From Gammaproteobacteria bacterium (GTDB taxonomy: Bacteria; Pseudomonadota; Gammaproteobacteria; Steroidobacterales; Steroidobacteraceae): 36,826 bases of DNA. Position 1 is the stretch's first letter. The number at the start of each line of letters is the position of its first letter. The notes under the pieces were generated by a model. The model saw only the letters and a list, made by a program, of their open reading frames with translations. It was not told the origin of the DNA and ran no database searches. A program made the translations under genes and the position numbers. Positions 1 to 7,768 of the stretch are shown here, piece after piece. The DNA lies in NCBI GenBank assembly GCA_005878835.1, contig VBMV01000095.1, positions 1 to 36,826 on the forward strand. Direction: 5' to 3'.

Positions 1-882
1 AAACGTGCGGTAGGCGGCCCGCGAGAGCTGCGCGATGGCTTCTTCTCCGTCGCGCTCATTGCGCAGGTACGTCGTCATGACGCAGAGGATGTAAGGGCGT
101 TTCGCGAAAATGACACCGGAGTCGGTGCGCACACCTTCTAGAGAGCCGGGTTTATTGGCGATCTTCACATCCTCTGGCAGATAGCGCGGAATCCAACTGT
201 CCTTAGGGGTGGACAGCATCTTGAAAAAATCGTCGGTGAGCCCTGGGTTGAGAACCTTGTTGCGATACAGGGCATCAAGCAAGGTCATCATCTCGCGCGG
301 TGTAGCAACATTTTCCCGTCCCTCGACCGCGGCCCTGAGATCCATCATCTTGCGTTGCAGCCGGACGTGATGCAGGCCGAGGCTCTCGAGTAATGCGTTC
401 ACGTTTTCCATGCCGATGCGGTCAATCAGCACGTTGGTGGCAGAGTTATCGCTGACGGCAATCATCATGGTAGCGAGACCGCGATTGGTTATGCGCGTGA
501 CTCCGGGTGTGAGTCCGCCCATGATGTTGCTGTCGGCAACCAAGTCGGCGGTGTTGACGGTGTATAAATCGTCGAGCTTGAGCTTGCCCTCCTGATGTTG
601 GTGGTAGAGCTCGGCGAGCACCGCAATCTTGATGGAGCTGGCCTGCGGAAAGATTTCGTCCGGATTAAGGAAGAGGGTGCCGCCGTTCGAGAGGTCCTCG
701 ATTGCCACTCCCATGACAGCGTCGAGACGTGCATCGATTTCGCGGACTTCGGTCTCGAGTTTGTGCCAGAGAACGGCTTCCTTGCCCGTGGTCGGGCTCT
801 TCGGGCAACACGTCGGACTGGTCTGGGCAACGGCGAGTGACATTAAAGGAGGAAGGACAAGCAATGCGCGGAATATGGTCAT
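1..882 (-). CDS. Class A beta-lactamase-like serine hydrolase (C-terminus outside window)
   Basis: Exported serine hydrolase of the class A beta-lactamase fold, which acylates beta-lactams or related substrates in the periplasm. The open frame runs from ATG at 882 off the window edge, giving 294 codons without a stop. Residues 1-19 look like a signal peptide ending in AVA. The catalytic SxxK is S82-S-I-K85 and the SDN loop is S144-D-N146. E190 in GREN probably takes the place of the omega-loop Glu, and the KTG box is replaced by K244-P-G246. The GREN-ATPRE pattern is that of chromosomal 'beta-lactamase2' family proteins, not of classical TEM/CTX-M enzymes. Whether it hydrolyses antibiotics or acts on cell wall cannot be decided. 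It is separated from the biosynthetic operon by a terminator and appears independent of it. Confidence 0.85.
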   Translation of the reverse strand, partial: MTIFRALLVLPPLMSLAVAQTSPTCCPKSPTTGKEAVLWHKLETEVREIDARLDAVMGVAIEDLSNGGTLFLNPDEIFPQASSIKIAVLAELYHQHQEGKLKLDDLYTVNTADLVADSNIMGGLTPGVTRITNRGLATMMIAVSDNSATNVLIDRIGMENVNALLESLGLHHVRLQRKMMDLRAAVEGRENVATPREMMTLLDALYRNKVLNPGLTDDFFKMLSTPKDSWIPRYLPEDVKIANKPGSLEGVRTDSGVIFAKRPYILCVMTTYLRNERDGEEAIAQLSRAAYRTF

Positions 883-891
883 CGGTGGAAG

Positions 892-920
892 ATTATAGGT
901 TGCGTTGCCTGACAGCCAGA
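892..920 (-). promoter_or_regulatory. Possible promoter of the beta-lactamase-like gene
   Basis: A perfect TATAAT -10 element lies at 892-897 on the minus strand, about 10 bases upstream of the ATG at 882. The -35 region around 914-921 is poor (CTGGCT or TTCTGG). If it is used, the transcript would be nearly leaderless, which fits the absence of a visible Shine-Dalgarno sequence. It may be a chance match. Confidence 0.25.
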
Positions 921-1194
921 ACAGTCCCGGCTAAAGGTAACCCACGGGCTGCGCGGCGAGCTCGCAGCTGGCCAAGATCGTAGCTACATCATGCGAACCA
1001 ATAATCCAGCGTTCCGTCGCACCCTTTTCCAAAGTCGCCTTCAATGCCGTCCTCGCCGATGGATGGCGATCGGGGCAGAACCCGATCCCGTATCTGCCAT
1101 CCCGGTATCCGCGGGGCCGACGGCAGTTCGATTCTGTCCCTGGCTACCATTATTCCCAGGTCGGGCCCGAACGGTTCCCGCAACTCGTTGAACT
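898..1194. other. Gene-free stretch between two minus-strand units
   Basis: No coding region is supported here. Short open frames on both strands (about 64-66 codons) have no family resemblance and overlap each other. The stretch holds a 7-bp inverted repeat with a 6-base loop at 1068-1087 (arms GATCGGG/CCCGATC) and the tRNA-like fragment listed separately. Confidence 0.5.
1110..1149 (+). other. Degraded tRNA-Phe-like 3' fragment ending in ACCA (possible att remnant)
   Basis: Positions 1122-1138 form a T-arm: stem GGCAG/CTGTC with one G-U pair, around the canonical 7-base loop TTCGATT. Then come seven bases (1139-1145), a discriminator A and CCA ending at 1149. The antisense strand reads MVARDRIELP, a peptide I recognise as what the reverse strand of a tRNA-Phe 3' half encodes. 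No matching 5' acceptor strand or anticodon arm is found about 75 bases upstream, so this is a fragment and not a functional tRNA. tRNA 3' ends are common integration sites, so it may be a leftover attachment site beside the biosynthetic operon. Confidence 0.4.
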
Positions 1195-1214
1195 AAAAAA
1201 GAGTCTTCGGACTC
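1195..1214 (-). terminator. Rho-independent terminator of the biosynthetic operon
   Basis: On the minus strand the stem GAGTC/GACTC with loop CGAA is followed directly by six T residues. It lies about 60 bases after the stop codon of the last operon gene (DUF5916), the expected position and orientation. The stem is only 5 bp but has a stable tetraloop and an uninterrupted T-run. Confidence 0.65.
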
Positions 1215-1275
1215 GGCAAAGGTCGCTCACGCCGATTCGTGCCTCCGGACGTCGAGACAAATAGCCGGACTGCGC

Positions 1276-3483
1276 TCACAGAGCAAACGAATAGGTGTAT
1301 TTCACGGCGAAGCGGGTCTCGCGAACTTGCGGAGGATTGGCCGGGGCGATGCTCGCAAACTGCGTCCCCTCGTTGTAGATGACGTAAAGATCGCTGTCCG
1401 GGCGGTAGTTGTAGCGTAAACGGAAGCTGGCGCTCGCGGCCTGGGTGTTGGATGTGTCGATCTGAACGAGACTCGTAAATGTCAAAAACCGGTTAAAGGA
1501 GTAATTCCACTGCAGGCTCGCCAGCACAACCGAGAAATTGCCGTTGGGTAAAGGCAATTGAAAGCGGTCCCACGTCCCGGAAGTGTCGATAGATAATCGT
1601 GGACTGGCGCGATAGCTCGCCTGCACGCGAAATTCGTTCAGCTTCCCACCATAGAAGCCGCCGAATCGTTCGACAAGACCGTAAGTGAAACTGCGATCCT
1701 GGCGGGAGCCGTAGGCGAGCTGATGGCGAGTGAAGTGATAGAGGCCGTCAGGGATAAAAACATCCCTGTAGATATGCAGCGGCGTCGTAATGCGCTGGGT
1801 GAAGCTATCCACGATGTCGTCGTCGGTGTGAGCACCATCATTCAACTCGGCATAAAAACTGCCCAGCCGTTCCTGAGTAAATACGGCACCGTGAGTGTCG
1901 GGAGCATCAAGCAGAAGCCCTTCGAACCGCAGCTCACGAACGCCGGGGATGCGGGGTCTGAGCTTGAAGGTCAGGTCTCCAAGTGTTTCGTCCGAGTCAG
2001 TCCTTTCGACGAAGCCGACTTCGGGACTGAAGTTCGGTCCGGTTCTTCGGCGCTCCACTAACCCATCGAGCCAGTTGGAGCGATACGCCAACGAGGCCCC
2101 GACATCGTTGGCTCCGCTCGGATCCCCTGGTGAGTGCGTTCCGGCGACGTGGGCATTGAGGGTCCAGTCCTTGAAGAAAACCAGACGCGTGTCAGCTCCA
2201 ACGGTCCGATTGAAGCTGTCCAGAACATCTCCGGATTGCTTATCCGTGCCCATGACTCCGAAGTATGAGCCGGGCCACAGCGATTCCTTCAACCGAACCA
2301 TCGCGAAATTGGCATGTGGGCTCGGGCCGCTCGAACGGGTGTCGACATCCATGACGCCGAGCTCCAAACGACCGAGTGTGCCGGTCAGTTTTGCTCCGCC
2401 ATTAACCGGGACTTGATTGCCCGTTACGGGGTCAATGCCAATCTGTCGGCTGAAAAACAACTGATCCTGATCGCCGAGGGGGAACTTGAATACGCCGGCG
2501 TTTTCCAGGAAAAAGCCGCGCTTCTCTGGAAGATATACCTTGAAGGGTGTGATATTGAAGGGCTGCAGATCGACTTCCGTATCGGCGAAATCCGTGTTGC
2601 CGGTGAGGTTGAGGAGCAGACTGGAGCTGAGGCCATACTTTATATCGACGCCCGCGGTCAGCGGGGAGAGCGGGGCCTGGCCGGTCTGTTTGTCGTACCT
2701 TGCCAGGCCGTACGGCTTGACGATAAAGAGCCTTCCGCTCCCGATATCGTGTATTCCGCGCAGCTCTCCCGCTTCGGAGACCTTGGTAAGGCCAAAGGTG
2801 CGACGGTAGGCACGCCATAAGTCTTCTTCGTTCTTCCCGCGGATAAAGCGCTTGAAATTGATGCCCCACAGCGCATCGACGGAATGTGTGAAGTTGAGTG
2901 TCGTGAACGGAATTTCGACCGTCGCGGTCCAGCCATCTGCCGTGATCCGCGCTTCGGAGCTCCAGACACCATCCCAGCCGGGGTCAAAATCCGTCTCATC
3001 GTCGCTGCCTTGCTCCTCGACGATCAGGCCGTCCACCTGGGTACCAAGAGGATTGACCCCGAAAACGTAAGCATCGCGGCGATCGTGCCTGGCATCAATC
3101 AGGATTTCGAAGTGATCGTCAAGTTCCTGTGAGGCGTCTCGGCGCAATTCCGTGGCAATGATTCGAGAGGGTTGTGAGTCATAGCAGTGAATGCCGAAGT
3201 AGACCGCGCGGCGGGTGTACAGAGTGCGAACTTCCGTTTTCTCCGTGGCGGGTTGATCCTCGTCAGGCTCGCGTTGCCGAAAAACCGTGATCGGAACAGC
3301 GGAGCGCCATTGCGGATCGTCGAGAGTTCCGTCGAGCCTGGGAGGCTGTCCGACGGCGGTTGCTTGTGCGCTCAGATCTGATTGTTCAAATTCAGTCTTC
3401 GGTACCTGCGCCGAAAGGGGGGATAAGAAGCAGAGATATGGAACAATCGGGAACAGGGTAGCGAGAGGGCCTCCGAGGCTCAC
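1276..3483 (-). CDS. DUF5916 / CBM9-like outer-membrane-type protein
   Basis: Exported protein of about 735 residues. From the GTG at 3483 the N-terminus is a typical signal peptide ending near SPLSAQ. Residues about 35-210 resemble the CBM9-like sugar-binding fold (LDGTLDDPQW, then DAYVFGVNPLGTQVD). The rest looks like the DUF5916 beta-barrel: many alternating hydrophobic strands, ending KYTYSFAL with a C-terminal aliphatic residue. The frame is open further upstream to an ATG at 3549, but that would overlap the PPTase gene. The GTG follows the PPTase stop by 10 bases and has a GAGG ribosome site, so I prefer it. It is last in the operon before the terminator. A role in product export or surface binding is only inferred. 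By eye the gene is more AT-rich than the NRPS genes, so it may have a different history. Confidence 0.75.
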   Translation of the reverse strand: MSLGGPLATLFPIVPYLCFLSPLSAQVPKTEFEQSDLSAQATAVGQPPRLDGTLDDPQWRSAVPITVFRQREPDEDQPATEKTEVRTLYTRRAVYFGIHCYDSQPSRIIATELRRDASQELDDHFEILIDARHDRRDAYVFGVNPLGTQVDGLIVEEQGSDDETDFDPGWDGVWSSEARITADGWTATVEIPFTTLNFTHSVDALWGINFKRFIRGKNEEDLWRAYRRTFGLTKVSEAGELRGIHDIGSGRLFIVKPYGLARYDKQTGQAPLSPLTAGVDIKYGLSSSLLLNLTGNTDFADTEVDLQPFNITPFKVYLPEKRGFFLENAGVFKFPLGDQDQLFFSRQIGIDPVTGNQVPVNGGAKLTGTLGRLELGVMDVDTRSSGPSPHANFAMVRLKESLWPGSYFGVMGTDKQSGDVLDSFNRTVGADTRLVFFKDWTLNAHVAGTHSPGDPSGANDVGASLAYRSNWLDGLVERRRTGPNFSPEVGFVERTDSDETLGDLTFKLRPRIPGVRELRFEGLLLDAPDTHGAVFTQERLGSFYAELNDGAHTDDDIVDSFTQRITTPLHIYRDVFIPDGLYHFTRHQLAYGSRQDRSFTYGLVERFGGFYGGKLNEFRVQASYRASPRLSIDTSGTWDRFQLPLPNGNFSVVLASLQWNYSFNRFLTFTSLVQIDTSNTQAASASFRLRYNYRPDSDLYVIYNEGTQFASIAPANPPQVRETRFAVKYTYSFAL

Positions 3484-3493
3484 CAGGTTCGCC

Positions 3494-4225
3494 TCACGTC
3501 GCCCCGGTGTTCTCGAGATGAGGCCCGAGCGCCACGGCCACGACGGCACGTGGGTGCGGCACGTTCAACAAGCGCCAATTGGAAGCCGACTGGCCCGCAA
3601 GCCCCGTCGACAGGAGCGCCGCCCTTTCCGAGAGCGAAACGATGATCTCCGTCAGCGGCGCGGTGAGCCCCAGGCCGAGTGCTTTCACGTATGCCTCCTT
3701 CCTCGTCCAGCCGTTCAGAAACGCCGACACGGGATCGGGAGCGAGTTCGAGCTCCCGACGCTCGACATCCGAGAACACGAGACGTGCGAGCGATTCGACA
3801 TCGGGAACCGGCCGGAGGAGCTCGATGTCCACTCCGATGGCCGCGCACTCGGTGAGTGCAATGACCGCGTCACCGCCGCAATGCGCGAGGTTGAACTCGA
3901 GGTGTCCACGAGTGCCCTCGAGCATGGGCTTGCCGTTTCTTCCATACGAGAACCGCACCGCAGCTGGGGAGCAACCGAGCCGATCGGCAAGCACACGTCG
4001 CAGGGCGATCCGTCCAACGACGTAGCGGGAGCGGTCCAAATCCGAGTGGAAACGCTCGGCCCTGCCGAGCTCATCGTCCGAGAGCCAATGCCTGAAGGAG
4101 CCTCGGGCGTCGGCCCTCACGTCCAGGTCGACGTACCACAGGTCAAGGGACGCATAGGACGTGCCCACGCGTACGGTGGTCGTCGCGAGATTCGGTCGCC
4201 GTATGTTGTGCAATGCGGCGGACAT
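3494..4225 (-). CDS. Sfp-type 4'-phosphopantetheinyl transferase
   Basis: Transfers the phosphopantetheine arm of CoA to the conserved serine of carrier domains. At 243 residues it has the usual length of Sfp-type enzymes. Visible motifs are FNLAHCGGD (about 111-119), the magnesium-binding GVDIE (D133, E135) and WTRKEAYVKALG (W173, K176, E177), which together are diagnostic. It lies 33 bases after the dioxygenase gene and 10 bases before the DUF5916 start, all in one direction. Its most likely targets are the two carrier domains in this operon, Ser768 of the adenylation protein and Ser61 of the membrane protein. No clear ribosome site is seen before the ATG at 4225, so it may be translated by coupling. 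Confidence 0.92.
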   Translation of the reverse strand: MSAALHNIRRPNLATTTVRVGTSYASLDLWYVDLDVRADARGSFRHWLSDDELGRAERFHSDLDRSRYVVGRIALRRVLADRLGCSPAAVRFSYGRNGKPMLEGTRGHLEFNLAHCGGDAVIALTECAAIGVDIELLRPVPDVESLARLVFSDVERRELELAPDPVSAFLNGWTRKEAYVKALGLGLTAPLTEIIVSLSERAALLSTGLAGQSASNWRLLNVPHPRAVVAVALGPHLENTGAT

Positions 4226-4258
4226 TGGGCACGTCGTTGCTGCGGAAGCGATCCTTCG

Positions 4259-5260
4259 TCAGCCGCCGGTCACCTCGATCGTTGGGGAGCAGTCGGCCAG
4301 CTGCACCGCATCGGCCATCGCTACGAGCACTTCGCGCGCTCCCTCGAAGTGCTCCCTGCCGTGCGCGGTGCGGAGGTTGTCCACCAGGAGCAGGTCCCCG
4401 CTTTGCCAGGGCTCGCATGCGGTGTTTTTCTCATAGACCTCATCGATCATCTGTATGACCTCAGGGCCGATTGGGTCGCCGTTGCCAAAGCGCGTGTTGA
4501 AGGGCAGCCCGTCCTCGCCGTAGAGGTCCACGAGGTACTCGCGCACTTCCGGGTCCATAGTCCACTCGTTCAGGAATGCGATTTGGTTGAACCAGCATCG
4601 CTGGCCGCTGCGCGGGTGAAGCATGACGGCACTGCGGCGCTGCCAAGTGCGCAGCACGCCGTTCGGCTGCCACTCGAACTGGATCGCATTCGCACGGCAG
4701 TACCTCTCGACGGCGCAACGGTCGTCGGAGCCGAAGGCTTCAGCGATGGACGCGCCGATGTCCTCGTTGTAGTTGCGGATCAGGAGCCAGCCCAGTCGCT
4801 CAAAGCGCTCGACCAGCTCGCCGGGGAGCGACTTCAGTACAGTCGGCGAATCGGCCACCTGGGTCGCGCCCCCGCCCGTCGGCGCAACGAGGCACGCAAA
4901 CAGCATGAGGCTGGGGAACTCGACCGCGTAGCTAAGTTCGTGGTGCATGCACATGTGCTGGTTGGGCGGCCACTTCGACGAGGAGTACACGCCCTCAGAG
5001 TAGCGGCGCCGCGGCGCGAAGGTCTCCCTCTCGGCCAGGAGACTCCCAAGCCGCCGAAAGACCGCTTCGGTCTGGGCCGCGTCGCGCAGCCCGAGACCGC
5101 GAACCAGCAGCGACCCGTGTTCGGCGACCAGGGCGCGCAGCGCGTTGCGGTGCTCGGCTGCCCAGCGCGCCGCATCCCCGGTCGTCCTGGCTCGCAGCAC
5201 CGGCGGCTTGCCGGGTTGCAGGTCCACGTCGGGCAGTGAGGTCGCGAGTGAGTGCGTCAT
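4259..5260 (-). CDS. SyrP-like TauD/TfdA family Fe(II)/2-oxoglutarate dioxygenase
   Basis: Non-haem iron oxygenase of 333 residues, of the TauD/TfdA fold and closest in pattern to SyrP-like enzymes of NRPS clusters, some of which beta-hydroxylate carrier-bound amino acids. The iron-binding triad is visible as H106-x-E108 in MHHELSY and H300 in RTAHGREHF, with R309 as the probable 2-oxoglutarate-binding arginine. The ATG overlaps the stop of the adenylation-protein gene (ATGA), implying translational coupling. Inferred role: hydroxylation of the loaded amino acid (probably Dap) or of the product. SbnB-type catalysis releases 2-oxoglutarate, the co-substrate this enzyme needs. The substrate cannot be read from the sequence. 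Confidence 0.85.
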   Translation of the reverse strand: MTHSLATSLPDVDLQPGKPPVLRARTTGDAARWAAEHRNALRALVAEHGSLLVRGLGLRDAAQTEAVFRRLGSLLAERETFAPRRRYSEGVYSSSKWPPNQHMCMHHELSYAVEFPSLMLFACLVAPTGGGATQVADSPTVLKSLPGELVERFERLGWLLIRNYNEDIGASIAEAFGSDDRCAVERYCRANAIQFEWQPNGVLRTWQRRSAVMLHPRSGQRCWFNQIAFLNEWTMDPEVREYLVDLYGEDGLPFNTRFGNGDPIGPEVIQMIDEVYEKNTACEPWQSGDLLLVDNLRTAHGREHFEGAREVLVAMADAVQLADCSPTIEVTGG

Positions 5261-7767
5261 CTGAAGCGCCGCCCTTCGCTTCCTGTGGCGGTGGTCGTGC
5301 CGGTCACCGCGCGGCGGCCGCCTCCGACAGGCACGGGAGCCGGTACTTCCCGCTTGAGCCGGCGATCGATGAGTTCCGCCTGATCGGCGAGTATCGGGTG
5401 ACCGATGAGGTCCTTCAGGGACACCGCGCGGTCAAGGGCAAGGGCCAGCTTCAAAGCGGACAGCGACGTGCCGCCCATGTCGAAAAAGTGATCCCGCCTG
5501 CCGATCTGTGCCTTGGGAACAGCGAGCACCTCCGCCCACGCGGCTGCCAGCCGGTGCTCGGTGGCCGTACCCAGCCCGTGCTCGCTCCGTCCGGCGACTT
5601 CGCGTTCCGCGGCGAGCGCCGCCAGCGCCCGCTTGTCGACCTTCCCGTTGTCCGTCAGCGGCAGACGGTTCCGCCAATGAAAGACCGTCGGGACCATGTA
5701 CTTGGGCAGCACCGCAGCGAGCCGGTCCCGCAGCGCATTGGTATCCAGTTGGCGCTCGCCGGTATAGAAGGCCACCAGGTGCTTGCTGCGGTCGGGGCGC
5801 TCCGTGACGACGACCGCGTCTTCGCGGACGCCAGGCACGCGCAGGAGGGCGTTTTCGATTTCCCCGATCTCGATCCGGAAGCCACTGATCTTGACCTGGG
5901 TATCGCGGCGGCCGAGAAACTCGAGCTTGCCCTCGGGCAGCCAGCGCCCATAGTCCCCGCTACGGTACAGCCGTTCGTACGGGTGGTGTGGATCGGTCAG
6001 GAACGCCCGTTGCGTGCGCTCGCTGTCACCGATGTACCCGCGGCCGACACATATCCCGGCGAAGACGATTTCACCGGGCGCGCCGAGCGGCACCGGCGAC
6101 AACTGCTCGTCCACGATGTAGACACGCACGTTGTTGATGGGGCGGCCAAGCGGGACGCGTTCTTGGCGCGGCACACTGTCCAGGATCTCGTGGTTGGTGT
6201 CGTCGGAGGTTTCGGTCAGGCCGTACGCATTCATGAGCTTGATGGCGGGCTTGACCGCGAACCAGCGCTGCACCAGCTCCTTCTTCAGCACTTCTCCGGT
6301 CACGGACACGCGCCGGAGGTGCGGCAGCTCGCGGGGGTGTTGCTCCAGATAGGACACGAGGACTTCAAGGTAGGACGGCACGACCTGCAGGACGCTGACC
6401 CTGCCTTTCACGATCTTGTCGATAAACCGCTTCGCATCGAGGATGATCTCCTGCTCCACCAGCAGCGTCCGCCCGCCGACCAACAGCGCGGCAAGCAGCT
6501 GCCACAGTGAGATGTCAAAGCACTGAGGCGCCGTCTGAGCTAGCACGTCCCGCTCGGCGATCCTCAGATCGTCGATCTTGGCAAAGAGGTGATTGAGCAT
6601 CCCGTCGTGCTCGCACATCGCGCCCTTGGGCTCTCCGGTGGAACCGGACGTGAAAAAGATGTACGAGAGCTGTTGGGGCCAAACGTTGACGTCAGGATCG
6701 GTCTCAGAATGGCCCTCCGCGAGTGCCGCCTCGATGAGGAGCGTCTCGACTCCGGACAACGAATGGAGCGCCCGATCGAGCACGGCGCTGCTGCCGCGCT
6801 CAGTGAGCACGAGCCGGCATCCGGCCCGGGAAAGCATCCTGGCGATTCGCTCGGCCGGGAAATGCGGCTCGAAGGGTAAGTACGCGCCACCGGCCTTGAA
6901 GATCGCGAGCACGGCTGTCATCCAATCCAGATTGCGCTCGGTCACGACGCCCACCACACTTTCGCGGGCCAGGCCCCGCTTCAGCAGCGCTCGGGCCAGC
7001 TGATTGGCACGCGCATTGAGCGTCCGGTACGTCAGCTGCGTGTTGCCGTGCACGGCCGCGACGGCGTCCGGGTGTGCCCGAGCGCGCTCCTCGAAGAGTT
7101 GGTGGGTGCGGCGGTCGGGCAGCATTCGGAGTGGTCCGGCGAGGCCATGAAGCTGGCAGTGCAGCTCCTCGGCGGAGAGCAGAGATGCCCGCGCGTGCTC
7201 GGCCTCGGGATCGGCCGTCATCAACGAGAGCGCGGTGACGTGGTAGCCGGCGATCCTGGCGGCGCAGGTCGCGTCGAGTACCTCGGTCCTGTACCGCAGC
7301 CGCAGCACGAACCCGTCACGCTGCACGAAGCCGACCCGCAGGACAGTGCCCTCGGCGAGTTCGCCGCTGGCCGCAGACGGATCGAACACCGTCTCGAACA
7401 ACGGCTCGGCGGGGGCCGGGGCGCCTCCGCGATCGTCGACTGGCACATCGCTGTGCGCCAGCAGGTCCGACTCCGCTCGAGCGATGCCTCGCAGCACTTC
7501 GCGCCATGAGCGCGGTCTGAGCGTCATCCGCATCGGCAGCGGCGGGTGGGGGTCCACCGCGTAGCCGGTACATACCTCGTGCTCGCCCGCTAACGCGCCG
7601 AGCACCTTGGCGTGCGCAGTGAGCAGCACCGAGCTGAGCGGCAGCGCCGAGTCGTTCGCCAACCGGTGCGATGCCGCCGTGAGCTCATCGGGGATCCTCA
7701 CCTCGTGCTCGCCGATGCCCGGCACGGGGTCGAGGGTCCAGCGCGGGACGACAGTGAATCCACTCAT
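5257..7767 (-). CDS. NRPS protein: condensation C-lobe remnant, adenylation domain, carrier domain
   Basis: An 836-residue synthetase protein. Residues about 5-200 match only the C-terminal lobe of a condensation domain; no HHxxxDG is present. The adenylation domain spans about 218-715, with TSGSTGEPKG (373-382), FDISLWQ (A4), NAYGLTET (A5) and catalytic Lys in NGKVDK (707-712). The carrier domain follows, with Ser768 in FFDMGGTSLS. Hand alignment to GrsA gives the pocket code D-I-W-Q-S-T-A-D-D-K; the two Asp at 330/331 would suit a substrate with a side-chain amine such as Dap. The ATG at 7767 lies one base after the upstream stop (TGAGATG) with GGAG seven bases before it, so I prefer it to the longer open frame from 7818. 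The likely reaction is activation of L-Dap and thioester loading. There is no thioesterase, and condensation must come from elsewhere. Confidence 0.88.
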   Translation of the reverse strand: MSGFTVVPRWTLDPVPGIGEHEVRIPDELTAASHRLANDSALPLSSVLLTAHAKVLGALAGEHEVCTGYAVDPHPPLPMRMTLRPRSWREVLRGIARAESDLLAHSDVPVDDRGGAPAPAEPLFETVFDPSAASGELAEGTVLRVGFVQRDGFVLRLRYRTEVLDATCAARIAGYHVTALSLMTADPEAEHARASLLSAEELHCQLHGLAGPLRMLPDRRTHQLFEERARAHPDAVAAVHGNTQLTYRTLNARANQLARALLKRGLARESVVGVVTERNLDWMTAVLAIFKAGGAYLPFEPHFPAERIARMLSRAGCRLVLTERGSSAVLDRALHSLSGVETLLIEAALAEGHSETDPDVNVWPQQLSYIFFTSGSTGEPKGAMCEHDGMLNHLFAKIDDLRIAERDVLAQTAPQCFDISLWQLLAALLVGGRTLLVEQEIILDAKRFIDKIVKGRVSVLQVVPSYLEVLVSYLEQHPRELPHLRRVSVTGEVLKKELVQRWFAVKPAIKLMNAYGLTETSDDTNHEILDSVPRQERVPLGRPINNVRVYIVDEQLSPVPLGAPGEIVFAGICVGRGYIGDSERTQRAFLTDPHHPYERLYRSGDYGRWLPEGKLEFLGRRDTQVKISGFRIEIGEIENALLRVPGVREDAVVVTERPDRSKHLVAFYTGERQLDTNALRDRLAAVLPKYMVPTVFHWRNRLPLTDNGKVDKRALAALAAEREVAGRSEHGLGTATEHRLAAAWAEVLAVPKAQIGRRDHFFDMGGTSLSALKLALALDRAVSLKDLIGHPILADQAELIDRRLKREVPAPVPVGGGRRAVTGTTTATGSEGRRFR

Positions 7768-7768
7768 C

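Noticed and set aside
864-986. Plus-strand 40-codon frame with an AAGGAGGAAGG-like ribosome site
   Set aside because: The site is the complement of a coding stretch in the beta-lactamase gene, and the peptide is unrecognisable and very basic.
1074-1149. Complete tRNA gene ending at 1149
   Set aside because: The T-arm and CCA are good, but bases 1074-1080 do not pair with the 3' acceptor strand, and no D-arm or anticodon arm can be drawn.
3287-5239. Long plus-strand open frame (650 codons)
   Set aside because: It lies wholly antisense to the PPTase and dioxygenase genes, whose motifs are clear; its translation is Arg/Gly/His-rich without any domain, as expected from GC-rich antisense DNA.
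5236-6510. Plus-strand open frames opposite the NRPS genes (also 9320-10528)
   Set aside because: Antisense shadows of the adenylation and membrane proteins; no family resemblance.
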